From assembly GCF_902859945.1 (NCBI RefSeq), contig NZ_CADIKL010000010.1, forward strand, positions 155,724-219,723: a stretch of DNA of 64,000 nucleotides. The letters are read 5' to 3'. The notes beneath the pieces were generated by a model that saw only the letters and a program-made list of their open reading frames with translations, was not told where the DNA came from and made no database searches. Made by a program: the position numbers and the translations under genes. Shown in pieces: positions 18,901 to 25,487 of this stretch (positions are counted from its first letter, which is position 1; the number at the start of each line of letters is the position of its first letter). Origin of the DNA: Paraburkholderia caffeinitolerans. GTDB lineage: Bacteria; Pseudomonadota; Gammaproteobacteria; Burkholderiales; Burkholderiaceae.

Positions 18901-20325
18901 GTTGTTCACGAAGTTGCCGGTCGTGGACAGCGTCACGCCCGTGCCGCCCGTGATCGACCCGCCCGCGCCAATCGTGAGGTTGGCTCCGCGCGCCAGCATG
19001 GTCACGCCACCCGCGCCGTTCACGCCCGCGTTCACGTTGATGGCGTTGTACGCATCGAGCGTCAGGCTCGCGGCCGCATTGGTCCAACTGATGGGCGCGG
19101 CGACGATGATGTCGCCATTGCCGCCCGGAGTCTGCACGCCGGCGCCGCTCGCGCCCGATGCCGTGGTCTGCTCGACCACGTTCGTGCCGCCGTTGAGCGT
19201 GCCCGAAATGGTGCTGGCTGCCGTGGCGTCGATGGTCAAGTCGGTCGGGTCCACGAGCCACGTGCCGGCCCGCCCAAGCGGCGCCGCCGCCGTGATCTGC
19301 GTGCCCGGCGCGAGATTGAAATGCGCCGCTGAGGTTTCAATGAAGCCGCCGTTGCCGCCGTTGGGCGCGCTCGCGTCCAGCGTGCCGCCCACATTGACCG
19401 TGCCCGACTCCATGCCGCCCAGCAGCACGATCGAGCCATCGTGGTTCTCGACGGTCTGCGCGCGGATCTTGCCCGTGTTGTTCACGGCGCTCGCGAGCAG
19501 CGCGTCCTTCGCGCCCGCGGTCATGATCACCTGGCCGCCGTCGGCGACCATCAATTGATTGTTCTCGGCGAGATTGTTGAGCGTGCTCGCATCGACCTGG
19601 ATATGCACAAGGCGCGAGCCGTCGAACGTGAGCGTGGCCGCGCTGCCGCCCGCCAGCGCGATGGTGCCGAGCCGCGCGCTAATGAGGCCCTGGTTCGAAA
19701 CGCGATTGCCAATCAGCGCGACATAGCCGCCATCGGCCGCCGTGATCGTGCCCTGGTTAATCACGCTGCCCTGCCCGTTGCCGCTGAAGCGACGTTTGCT
19801 GCTGCCGAGGCTGTTCGGATCGACATCGAGCGTGGAAGCCACGATGCCGCCGACGTTCACGCGCGCCGACGGCCCGAACATCACGCCATTGGGGTTGATG
19901 AGCCAGACCTGGCCGTTGGCGTTGAGGTTGCCGAGCACGGCGCTCGGCGTACTGCCGAGGATGCGGTTGACCGCCAGCGAGCTCGCGCCCGGCTGCACGA
20001 AATTGACCGTATTGCTCGCGCCGACGTTAAAGCTCTGCCAGTTCAGCTGCAGCGTCTGGCTGCCCTGCTGAATGGTGGTGACCGCGCCCGCCTGGCTGAT
20101 CGAGCCCACGCCCGAAACGATCTGGCCGCCGGTGGGCGCGCCCGCGGCAAGCGCGGGGCCGATCAGCACGAAGGGCATGCCCGCTGCGAAGACCAGCGCC
20201 ACGACGCGCCGGAAGCCCTTGCCGGTTCGGCTGGCGCCTCTGCCCGAACGCCGCGTCGCAAGCTCCGACGCGACCACCCATTGTCTAAGCGAACGATTCC
20301 AGCACAAACGGTAAATGTGATTCAT
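9955..20325 (-). CDS. Giant filamentous-haemagglutinin-like exoprotein (TpsA) with YDG/MBG repeats
   Basis: This 3456-residue protein starts with an extended signal peptide region (MNHIYRLCWNRSLRQWVVAS), the signature of large type V secretion substrates, which fixes the start at 20325. The TPS domain follows (about 50-310) with the NPNGVMFG motif. Most of the remainder is a series of repeats beginning KVYDG or RVYDG and containing NYTL...ITP; I count 32 of them. These build a long surface beta-structure and suggest adhesion or biofilm formation. There is no polymorphic toxin tip and no immunity gene, so contact-dependent inhibition is not supported. A 783-bp-period duplication lies in the middle. 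The recurrent upstream element is about 140-180 bp before the start. Confidence 0.93.
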   Translation of the reverse strand: MNHIYRLCWNRSLRQWVVASELATRRSGRGASRTGKGFRRVVALVFAAGMPFVLIGPALAAGAPTGGQIVSGVGSISQAGAVTTIQQGSQTLQLNWQSFNVGASNTVNFVQPGASSLAVNRILGSTPSAVLGNLNANGQVWLINPNGVMFGPSARVNVGGIVASTLDVDPNSLGSSKRRFSGNGQGSVINQGTITAADGGYVALIGNRVSNQGLISARLGTIALAGGSAATLTFDGSRLVHIQVDASTLNNLAENNQLMVADGGQVIMTAGAKDALLASAVNNTGKIRAQTVENHDGSIVLLGGMESGTVNVGGTLDASAPNGGNGGFIETSAAHFNLAPGTQITAAAPLGRAGTWLVDPTDLTIDATAASTISGTLNGGTNVVEQTTASGASGAGVQTPGGNGDIIVAAPISWTNAAASLTLDAYNAINVNAGVNGAGGVTMLARGANLTIGAGGSITGGTGVTLSTTGNFVNNAGAAAVSTGTAAPWLIYSTNPTKDATGGLTPSYIQYNAPYGTTPAASGNGFLYSLAPTITLTGLTGSVTKVYDGTTTANLTNANLQTTGLVNGDVIASATGSYATSNAGTGITVNSPTTFAGVKVTTAGGIPAYGYQATGRASADIGTITPAPLTAAIVNNPTTVYDGTTSATLTASNYSFTGFVQGQGATVNQASSVAYASPNAGTGIPVNATFTSTNFVANSGTNLANYTLPTTATGTGTITPAPLNITGLIANNKVYDGTRAATLNTGGAAIFGVISSDNGQVSLSTAGATGTFATPNVGNGIAVAATGFTLTGAKAGNYTISPPLYLAANITPKSLTITGITASDKVYDATTAAALNLSNATITGLVPSDTGNVTLSTSGATGAFSQSNVGNNLAVSVNGVTLAGSAASNYSVTAIASGLTANITPAPLTITLVGSPTKVYDGTNHVVLGQSNYTITGFVGGQSATIGQVSGAYATSHAGTNIPINASLTPSDFVPAAGTAMSNYTFSPSISASSGIITPAPVTVSIINNPTKTYDGNDTATLGANNYQVAGAIPGESITLNPYPPTGTYASSNVGYWNVSATIPSGDYQAGPNTLLSDYALPTLATGMGTIVRRQIGPGSLTASITDNPTKTYDGNTTATIPADGFTFSGFVNGQGATVNQTITGQYAGKDAGSQPVTASLTQSELTPNAGTDLNNYTFPVAAYGMGTILQAPLTVYVSGLPRKVYNGDTVAPVTGSNLTVAGFVSGEGGSVTPTSQFNYARAGAGTWIVSGSLVPGNYTANSGTLLSNYLLPLTASGPGIITPAPLYVINAYATNKVYDTTTADTLNVSSAALSGLVPSDAGNVTLNTSTSGTFAQSNVGNGIAVTANGFSISGSAAGNYSLQPLTGLAANITPAPLTVTGAVANNKVYDATTAATINTSVATLSGVLGSDNVTLSSGSATGQFITANVGNNLPVAASGFTISGAQAGNYTVSQPSGLFANITPAPLTVTITGNPIKQYDGTTSVSLGASDFTISGFVGNQSAQVTQTASSGYHSPNVGTNVGISATLEPSDYSAAVGTNLSNYSLPTQATGTLGEITAKIINLTGQRVYDATTGANASLFLTSNGVIDGVNGETLGLTGSGVLTTKNVGNRQPFVAGAPGLNTLTLVDGSGLASNYTLLGGVDWVTITPAQLTVLNTTAADKVYDGNRNAALSNALLSGVLGTDSVVLGNDTTGLFNTKNVGTNKPVSTSMTISGTDAGNYTLVQPTGITANITPLNGALITATGQDKQYDGTTAAQVGLSSTSVVAGDQVTFSDTAANFSQSDVGNNLAVHVSGITASGADAGNYVFTNTTADTTANITQRILNLQGSRVYDTTANAVSTLFGSSGVLQGQNGETLTLSGTGTLVDKNVGNQKAFSTSPDGLAGFTLTGNGTAKASNYTLVGGTDWVTITPAQLDVINTVAHDKVYDGNANAVLTGATLRGVLGTDSVTLGNTDQGQFNDKNVGTNKPVTASMTISGTDAGNYTLTQPQDLAADITALSVNVVATADNKVYDGNTNATVHLSSPGVIAGDNVTFSNTSANFGTKDVGTGKLVTVLGITEGGTDAGNYTFSNTSTTTTADITPYVLNLIGTRVYNATTSADANLFNGGTLAGVGNETVTLSGSGVLNDKNVGTQKPFGLGTLALGNGSNGGLAGNYTLAGGTDQLTVTPAALSVTGTTADNKVYDATTNATLHNSALNGVFSGDVVTLTNTANGTFASPNVNDGIAVSTSFGLSGADAGNYTLTQPTGVTANITPYVLNLQGTRVYDGTVVAAPTLFGNNGVLTGVAGETLTLSGSGVLSSPNVGTQVPFGVNGTTGYILTGNGSALAGNYTLAGGTDWVTITPYVLNLIGTRVYNATTSADANLFNGGTLAGVGNETVTLSGSGVLNDKNVGTQKPFGLGTLALGNGSNGGLAGNYTLAGGTDQLTVTPAALSVTGTTADNKVYDATTNATLHNSALNGVFSGDAVTLTNTANGTFASPNANNGIAVSTNFGLSGTDAGNYTLTQPTGVTANITPYTLVLQGTRVYDGTTGADAQLFGASGVLTGVAGETLTLTGTGTLASKNVNVQPFATINGLSGFTLAGNGSALASNYTLGTGAGDWVNITPKALTITAVGQNKVYDATTAATLSSFTVNGIVAGDNAAVFYNSPTFAQANVGTGINISVSLYADGTDIRNYSFGSQVVTTQADITPRPLTITASANNKTYDATTTATLNGLSVSGFVPGETGTFTAAGANFVTPNAGNGIEVDVTGITGSGSTLSNYTFANTATTTADILPYVLSLQGTRVYDGTVGASAGLFGANGTLTGVNGQTVLLTGSGNLQNKNVGDQKPFADFGSLALGNGTGLASNYTLAGGTDWVTVTPKALTITATGNNKVYDGTTVATLGTFSVTGLIQGDNAQIGYDSANFTTPNVGTSIPIIVGLTGSGTDLSNYSFGRSVVLTSADITKALLTITASAQNKVYDTTTNATLNGLTVTGLIGSDTASFTAGSANFVTPNAGTGITVNVAGITGTGSDLNNYSFNTTATTTADITPYILNLTGTRVYDGTNVAGAHLFGRNGVLDGLNGETLTLLGQGTIASRNVGDKLLLTPGDLNHALVGNGSTRASNYTLVGGIDWVTITPLAVNVSATGVNKVYDGNTAASVGLASNGILSGDNVSFSAQSSNFSTPNVGNGIAVAVNGITASGADAGNYTFNTAASTSANITPYILSLTGSRVYDATTGASAGLFGSNGVLQGANGETLTLSGTGTLADKNVGNQKSFAANGLSGYTLTGNGAALGSNYTLAGGVDWVTVTPAPLTVVNTQTTNRFYDGTVLDPLSGATLAGVLGQDNVALGNDTVGYFNNPAIGFGKPVSTAMTISGADAGNYVLQQPSGLTANIIAPESPIPLGSLANVQAPLGPQDVSTPYGTASDSAQGNYAGNQKQEDHPNERNVARSDFHPGMALTVLNGGVRLPTN
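12771..13296 (-). repeat. Near-identical intragenic duplicate, copy 2
   Basis: This stretch matches 13554-14079 with an exact offset of 783 bp (261 codons, three YDG units). By eye I count about ten differences over 526 bp, far fewer than between the other units. Confidence 0.85.
13554..14079 (-). repeat. Near-identical intragenic duplicate, copy 1
   Basis: This is the partner of 12771-13296. The 783-bp period keeps the reading frame and adds three whole repeat units. Confidence 0.85.
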
Positions 20326-20462
20326 GGCATCGCCCAACGTATACAGGGAAAGAGCAATATCGACACGGCATAAAGGCCAGGCACATAACGGACGCAAGGC
20401 GCGACCGCTCAAAATCGACCTTTTGCCTCTGTATGTAAGTTTTCGTAATTCGGCAAAAACCC

Positions 20463-20502
20463 GCCATAGGTATTGGGGGAAAAATTATTGCCCCTCGGGG
20501 CA
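20463..20502 (-). promoter_or_regulatory. Recurrent upstream element, copy C (TpsA-TpsB operon)
   Basis: GCCATAGGTATTGGGG followed by the palindrome TTGCCCC-TC-GGGGCAA (20488-20503) matches the core of the copies upstream of the SPFH and sulfatase units. On the transcribed strand it reads GGGGCAA, TTTTCCCCC and TACCTATGG. The left-hand blocks of copies A and B are not conserved here. It lies 140-180 bp upstream of the exoprotein start. Together with a short stretch that must hold the promoter of the next plus-strand gene, it accounts for the gap 20326-20646. Confidence 0.6.
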
Positions 20503-20646
20503 ACTCCCAATGGAAAAAGCCGGCCTGATATTCCATTCGAAACGATCGTATTCCAGATAACGAAGCGATATCCCGAAACGAGCCAGTTACCGTAAAATCC
20601 TGACGCCCGGCCCCTACTACTAGATAAAGCTCGAGGAATTGAAGAA

Positions 20647-21417
20647 ATGGCCCAGCTCGTTCATCACCCCGCTTACCTGTTCGTCGCGCTGATCGTGTTG
20701 CTTAGCGCGGCCGCCGCCTGCGGCACGCTTTTCATGCAACGCGTCTTTCCACTCTCCGACGATGCGCGGGACAATTACAACGTGGTGCAAGGCGCCACCC
20801 TCACGCTGCTCGCGCTGCTGATCGGATTTACGCTCTCGATGGCGGTAAGCCGTTATGACCAGCGCAAAAACTATGAGGAAGAGGAAGCCAACGCTATTGG
20901 CACGGAATATGTGCGCGCCGACCTTCTGGGCGCCGCGGACGCGCCCAAAGTCAAAGCGCTGCTGGCCCAATATCTGGAACTGCGCATCGAAAACTACAAA
21001 ACCCGCGATTCGCAAAAACTCGAAGCGATCAATAACAAAACCACCGCGCTCCAGGCGCAATTGTGGGAGAGCGTGCGCGGCGCGGCGGTGGAGCGGCCCA
21101 ACCCGATTACGGCGCTGGTGGTGGCCGGCATGAACGACGTGCTGAATACGCAAGGCTATACTCAGGCGGCCTGGCTTAATCGCATTCCGGTCTCGGCGTG
21201 GGGCTTGATGATGGCGATCGCGTTTTTCAGCAACCTCATGCAGGGCTACGGCGCGCGCGGCACGACCGGCCGGCGCGTGCTGATGTTCGTGCTGCCGGTG
21301 ACCGTGGCGCTTTCGCTTTCGTTGATCGCCGATATCGACAGCCCGCGCGGCGGCCTGATTCGCGTGGTGCCCATCAATATGATCAGCCTGCAGCAGTCGC
21401 TGGGACAGTTGCCCTGA
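20647..21417 (+). CDS. Bestrophin-like (DUF4239) membrane protein
   Basis: This 256-residue protein has two N-terminal membrane segments (about 8-28 and 46-66), a soluble middle with the conserved pattern EEEANAIGTEYVRADLL, and two C-terminal segments (about 178-198 and 208-228). This is the DUF4239 layout, sometimes called bestrophin-like; the biochemical role is unknown. A GAGG ribosome site lies about ten bases before the ATG. It stands alone between the divergent adhesin operon and the convergent response regulator gene. Confidence 0.75.
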   Translation: MAQLVHHPAYLFVALIVLLSAAAACGTLFMQRVFPLSDDARDNYNVVQGATLTLLALLIGFTLSMAVSRYDQRKNYEEEEANAIGTEYVRADLLGAADAPKVKALLAQYLELRIENYKTRDSQKLEAINNKTTALQAQLWESVRGAAVERPNPITALVVAGMNDVLNTQGYTQAAWLNRIPVSAWGLMMAIAFFSNLMQGYGARGTTGRRVLMFVLPVTVALSLSLIADIDSPRGGLIRVVPINMISLQQSLGQLP

Positions 21418-21441
21418 AACGGCATGAAACCGGCAATGCGT

Positions 21442-22047
21442 TTAAAGCGCCTCCTCGACCATCGGGGCGGCGCGGCGCAGCAGATCGGCGAACGACGTCG
21501 CTTCGAAGCGCTGCATCAGTGCGGCGCGGCAATGCTTGATGGTCCGTTCGGACAAGCGCAACTCGCGCGCAATGTCCTTGTTTTTCGATCCGCCCACGAT
21601 AGCGGTCAGGACAAAGCGCTCGCGTTCGCTCAACTCAATTGATGGCGTACGCGGCGCCGACGCCTGATTGGCACGCGACGATAGCGCCGCTTCCAATGCG
21701 CCCACCAGCACATCGATGCCGAATGGCTTGACCAGAAAGTCCACCGCGCCCGCCTTCATCGCCTTTACGGCGGACGCCACATCGTTGTGCCCACTCATGA
21801 ACACGATAGGCAACGTGTCGCCGTCGCGCAGCAACGCCTGCTGGAGTGACAAACCACCAGGCCCTGGCAGCACCAGATCGATCAGCGCGCAGCTATTGCC
21901 CGTGGGCGGCGGACTCACGAGAAACTCGCCCGCCGACGCATAGGTGCGGACTACATAGCCCGCGCAGCGCAACTGCACAGCCAAGGCATCGCGCAGGCCT
22001 TCGTCGTCTTCGACCACGTGAATTGTCGCCTTGCCAGATTCGCTCAC
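21442..22047 (-). CDS. Orphan FixJ/NarL-type response regulator
   Basis: This 201-residue protein has a receiver domain with the acidic pocket D14-D15, phospho-acceptor D57 (CALIDLVLPG) and K107 (VKPFG), followed by a LuxR-type helix-turn-helix (LSERERFVLTAIVGG...KNKDIARELRLSERTIK). All residues needed for phosphorylation are present, yet no histidine kinase is adjacent. The start is GTG at 22047, with AAGGGGG nine bases upstream, rather than the earlier TTG at 22071. It faces the bestrophin-like gene and diverges from an AraC-type regulator. It is the nearest candidate to act on the TACCTAT-containing elements of the neighbouring operons (inference). Confidence 0.9.
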   Translation of the reverse strand: MSESGKATIHVVEDDEGLRDALAVQLRCAGYVVRTYASAGEFLVSPPPTGNSCALIDLVLPGPGGLSLQQALLRDGDTLPIVFMSGHNDVASAVKAMKAGAVDFLVKPFGIDVLVGALEAALSSRANQASAPRTPSIELSERERFVLTAIVGGSKNKDIARELRLSERTIKHCRAALMQRFEATSFADLLRRAAPMVEEAL

Positions 22048-22155
22048 AACCTTATTCCCCCTTCGTCCCAACGTCGTTACATCACACGGACGTAAAATAA
22101 TCGAGGTGGATAAAATGCGTTATCCAAAAAGCGAAATCCTCCAGGAGTGTACGAC

Positions 22156-23130
22156 GTGTCGTTTCCGCCGATTTATTGGCGACAGAACTATTCGGGCTTT
22201 GAATTGCAGCAGGCGTTCGACGTCGTTTATGGCGGCCATATCGAACATCGCTTGCTGACTGCCCGAAGCAGTGCAATGGCGCATCAGCGCCTTGCGCTCG
22301 GCGACTTGCGGCTCGAAACAGGCTGCTACGATTTTCCGGTGATCGCGCGAGGCAGCATGCCGCGCGAAGCGCTTTGCCTTGGCTTCATGGCCGAAGGGGG
22401 GATCACCACGCGCTGCAACACGACCGCGATGGGAGACGATGACATCCAGATTTATCCGGCGGGTGTCGATCTGCTTTACCATGCGGCGGGCTCCTCGCGC
22501 TGGGTCAATTTTTTGGTGCCTGAAGAGCAGGTGCAGAAAACCGCGCTGCGCCGCATGGGGCAGACGCTGGAATTGCCGCGGCGCGCAATGACCTCCTTGC
22601 GCCTGCCGCCGCGCAGCCGCGCCACGCTCACCGTGCTGACCACCGACGCATTAGGTCTCGCGGAACGCCTCGCGAGCACGGGTGACATCGCCACGGAATT
22701 GGCTGACACGATTGGCCAGTCGCTGGTCGACGCCTATGTGGACGCGCTCTGCGATGCCGCACCGGCCGGCAAATCCGGGCGCACGCCCGCCGAGGAGCGC
22801 CATCATCGCCTGATCCTGGCGTGCGAGCGCCTGGTGCTCTCCGGGGAGATGGCGGACTTTTCGCTCGCCGATATCGCGCGGCGCAGCGGTTATACCCAGC
22901 GCTCGCTCCAAATGATTTTCAAAAACAGCGTGGGTATGACGCCGGGCAGGTGGTTTATGAACGCACGGCTCAACGGCGCGTTGCGCGACCTGCTGAGCGC
23001 CGCCCCCGCCTGCACGGTTGCCACCGTAGCCGCGAAATGGGGCTTTCGCCATATGCCCAGGTTCTCGCAATACTACCGGCAGGCATTTGGCGAAATACCT
23101 AGCGAAACCTTGAAACGCGTTCGACATTAA
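22156..23130 (+). CDS. AraC-family transcriptional regulator
   Basis: This 324-residue protein has a diverged N-terminal sensing domain and a C-terminal AraC double helix-turn-helix (about 225-320; FSLADIARRSGYTQRSLQMIF, then VATVAAKWGFRHMPRFSQYY and RQAFGEIPSETL). GTG at 22156 has AGGAG eight bases upstream, whereas GTG at 22147 overlaps that site. It diverges from the response regulator gene with about 108 bp between starts, so the two may share control. The ligand and targets are not evident. Confidence 0.85.
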   Translation: MSFPPIYWRQNYSGFELQQAFDVVYGGHIEHRLLTARSSAMAHQRLALGDLRLETGCYDFPVIARGSMPREALCLGFMAEGGITTRCNTTAMGDDDIQIYPAGVDLLYHAAGSSRWVNFLVPEEQVQKTALRRMGQTLELPRRAMTSLRLPPRSRATLTVLTTDALGLAERLASTGDIATELADTIGQSLVDAYVDALCDAAPAGKSGRTPAEERHHRLILACERLVLSGEMADFSLADIARRSGYTQRSLQMIFKNSVGMTPGRWFMNARLNGALRDLLSAAPACTVATVAAKWGFRHMPRFSQYYRQAFGEIPSETLKRVRH

Positions 23131-23214
23131 CCCGAGGCGGGCACCCTTTTTGCCTCTTCTCCTTGCACGAGTCCGCCATGCGGGCATGGCCGCCTTGAGC
23201 GGCGAGGAGGCGCG

Positions 23215-24246
23215 ATGCGAGGAATCGGCAACAGCCTGCGCGGTGTAACTTCTGCAATCCTGTTTGCACTGCTTTCGGCGTGCGGCGGTGGTGGCGGCGG
23301 CAGCAGCAGCAACGGCACAAGCCCCAGCGCAACCACCCCGCCGGGCGGCGTGCATCTGCAAATCGTCTCTTTCGGCGACAGCCTTTCCGATGTCGGCACC
23401 TATGCACCGCTGGCCAGCGCGGTGGGCGGCGGGCGCTTCACGACCAATCCCGGCCAGGTGTGGACGCAAGACATCGCGCAGTATTACGGCGACACCCTGA
23501 GCGCCGCGTTCACGATCGGCATCGACCACCGGCTCAGCGCGCAAAGCGGCTTGGGTTACGCGGAGGGCGGCTCCACCGTGGCCACGCCGGCCAACCAGTA
23601 CGACTTTCTCTCCGACGTGATCGGCAACGTCGAAATGCCCGTGACTCAGCAGCTTTCGAACTACGTGTCCGCGCATGGGAGCTTCAACGCCAATCAACTG
23701 GTGCTGGTCTGGGCCGGTTCGAACGACGTGCTGCGCGCCGGCACGCCGCCCGCCGCCAATACGACCGTGGATCAGGCGGCCAGCACGCTCGCCCAGAGCG
23801 TCGCGCAGATCGTCCAGGACGGCGCCACCCACGTCGTGGTGATCAATGTGCCGAACGTGGGCCTCTCGCCCAAGGGCATCGCCGAGGCCGACCACGGCGC
23901 GAACCTCACCCAGTTGTCGCAACGCTTCAACACCACATTGAATGCCGCGCTGCAAAGCAATGGCCTGCAAGGCAAGGTCATCGAGATCGATTCGTACACG
24001 TGGGCCACGCAGCTGATCGCCAATTACCAGGCGAACGGCTTCACGGTGTCCAACACCGCCCAGGCCTGCGACCCTTCGAAAACGCCTGACGACACCTCGC
24101 TGCTATGCTCGCCGCCCACCTATGTCACGCCCAACGCGGACCAGACCTATATGTTCGCCGACGATCTCCATCCGACCACGCATATGCACGCGCTCTTCGC
24201 GCAATTCGTCGAGCAGCAGATTGCCAAATCGGGGCTGGGCCATTAA
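23215..24246 (+). CDS. GDSL-family lipase/esterase, predicted lipoprotein
   Basis: This 343-residue protein has a lipobox ending at C23 (LLSAC), then a Gly/Ser-rich spacer. The GDSL block follows with nucleophile S56 (SFGDSLSD), the oxyanion-hole region GSND, and the C-terminal Asp-His pair in DDLHPTTHMH. It should therefore be an esterase or lipase tethered to a membrane and facing the periplasm or surface. The sequence GAGGAG precedes the ATG at a good distance. The substrate is not predictable; relatives act on short acyl esters or polyhydroxyalkanoate-type polymers. No operon partner is evident, and the next gene converges from the other strand. Confidence 0.88.
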   Translation: MRGIGNSLRGVTSAILFALLSACGGGGGGSSSNGTSPSATTPPGGVHLQIVSFGDSLSDVGTYAPLASAVGGGRFTTNPGQVWTQDIAQYYGDTLSAAFTIGIDHRLSAQSGLGYAEGGSTVATPANQYDFLSDVIGNVEMPVTQQLSNYVSAHGSFNANQLVLVWAGSNDVLRAGTPPAANTTVDQAASTLAQSVAQIVQDGATHVVVINVPNVGLSPKGIAEADHGANLTQLSQRFNTTLNAALQSNGLQGKVIEIDSYTWATQLIANYQANGFTVSNTAQACDPSKTPDDTSLLCSPPTYVTPNADQTYMFADDLHPTTHMHALFAQFVEQQIAKSGLGH

Positions 24247-24273
24247 GGCGAAGCCAGGGCAGCGAGGCGCTGC

Positions 24274-25347
24274 TTAAATGCTATCCGTCGCCACCGGCAA
24301 ACCTTCGGCCTTCCAGCGCAGCATGCCGCCCGCGAGGTTGGCGACCTTGCCAAAGCCGGCCTTGCCCAGCAGCACGCTCGCCTGCGCCGAGCGCACGCCC
24401 GAGCGGCACACCGCCACCACTGGCCGCTCGCGGTCGAGTTCGTCGAGCCGGGCCATCAATTGCGAAAGCGGCACCAGCGTGGCGCCTTGCAGGTGGCCCA
24501 GGCGATCGATGAACTCCGGCGCCTCGCGCACGTCGACGATCTGGAAATCGGCCGCATGTTCGAGCAGCGCCATGGGCTCGATTTCCCATACGCCGCTAAA
24601 GCGCAAGGTCAGCGGTGCCCAGTCGGGCGTCTCCACCGCCACCTGCGCCTCGCCCTCCGGCTTGCCGCAGCGCAGGTTGGCGGGCACCGCCACGGCCATC
24701 TGCTTGGGGTGTGGCAAATTCAGGTTGTCCATGTAGCCCGCGAAATCGCCGAGATCCACGTCGCCGCCCAGGCGCGGATTGAAGCGCCGCTCCTCGGCCA
24801 CGCTCGTGACCGTGATGCCGCGATAATCGTGCGCCGGATAAAGCAGGCAGTCGGCGGGCAGCGTCAGGATCTGCTCGCGCACCGACGCAAACAGTTGCTG
24901 CGGACTGCCGCCCTGGAAATCGGTGCGGCCACAGCCGCGAATCAACAGGCTGTCGCCGGTGAAGGCCATGCTCTCGTCGTCGAGCACATAGGTCAGGCAG
25001 CCGCTCGTATGCCCCGGCGTCGCGCGCACGCCCAGATAGCGCTTGCCGAACGCCACGCGGTCGCCGTGCTGCAACGGACGGTTCACGCCCTCGGCATGCA
25101 CCGTGGCCGCGAGCGCGATCTCGCTGCCGCAGCGCTGGCGCATGCGCCACGCGCCGGTCACGTGGTCGGCGTGCACGTGGGTGTCGAGCGTTGCCTGCAA
25201 GCGCAGGCCCAGCTCCTGCAACAGCGCGAGATCGCGCGGCACCTGCTCGTAGACCGGGTCGATCAGCAGCGCCTCGCCGCTTTCGACATCACCGAGCAGA
25301 TAGGTATAGGTAGACGAGACGGAGTCGAATAGCTGGCGAAAGATCAT
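24274..25347 (-). CDS. Persulfide dioxygenase-rhodanese fusion
   Basis: This 357-residue protein joins an ETHE1-type metallo-beta-lactamase domain (HVHADH, H57-H62) to a C-terminal rhodanese domain with active-site C314 (CRSGVRS). It matches in order and length the PRF fusion described from Paraburkholderia phytofirmans, in which the dioxygenase oxidises glutathione persulfide to sulfite and the rhodanese transfers sulfane sulfur between glutathione and thiosulfate. ATG at 25347 has GAGG in front of it and gives the expected MIFRQLFD start. No sulfide:quinone reductase is adjacent. It lies 140 bp downstream of a sigma-factor gene on the same strand, so read-through is possible. Confidence 0.92.
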   Translation of the reverse strand: MIFRQLFDSVSSTYTYLLGDVESGEALLIDPVYEQVPRDLALLQELGLRLQATLDTHVHADHVTGAWRMRQRCGSEIALAATVHAEGVNRPLQHGDRVAFGKRYLGVRATPGHTSGCLTYVLDDESMAFTGDSLLIRGCGRTDFQGGSPQQLFASVREQILTLPADCLLYPAHDYRGITVTSVAEERRFNPRLGGDVDLGDFAGYMDNLNLPHPKQMAVAVPANLRCGKPEGEAQVAVETPDWAPLTLRFSGVWEIEPMALLEHAADFQIVDVREAPEFIDRLGHLQGATLVPLSQLMARLDELDRERPVVAVCRSGVRSAQASVLLGKAGFGKVANLAGGMLRWKAEGLPVATDSI

Positions 25348-25487
25348 CGCGAACCTCGCGGGAGAGAAAGGCATGACGCGGGCCGGTTGGCGCGCACGTG
25401 GGGATTCTCCGTCGATTTTCGCAGACGCGGACGCTCATCGATCAAGCGTGCGTGTTCGAGAACGCACACTTCAACGCCACTATCCCG

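Noticed and set aside
14257..19332. Plus-strand open frame of 1691 codons, and another of 1121 codons at 9805-13170
   Set aside because: They lie exactly antisense to the adhesin gene, are full of Arg, Ala, His, Asp and Gly in a pattern mirroring its repeats, and lack recognisable domains and ribosome sites. They are codon-bias shadows.
9955..20325. Contact-dependent inhibition system (CdiA-like)
   Set aside because: ESPR and TPS domain are present, but there is no toxin-tip boundary motif, the C-terminus is repeat plus a short tail, and no immunity gene lies between it and the TpsB gene.
22082..22482. Minus-strand open frames between the response regulator and AraC genes
   Set aside because: They are antisense to the AraC-family gene start and show no domain or ribosome site.
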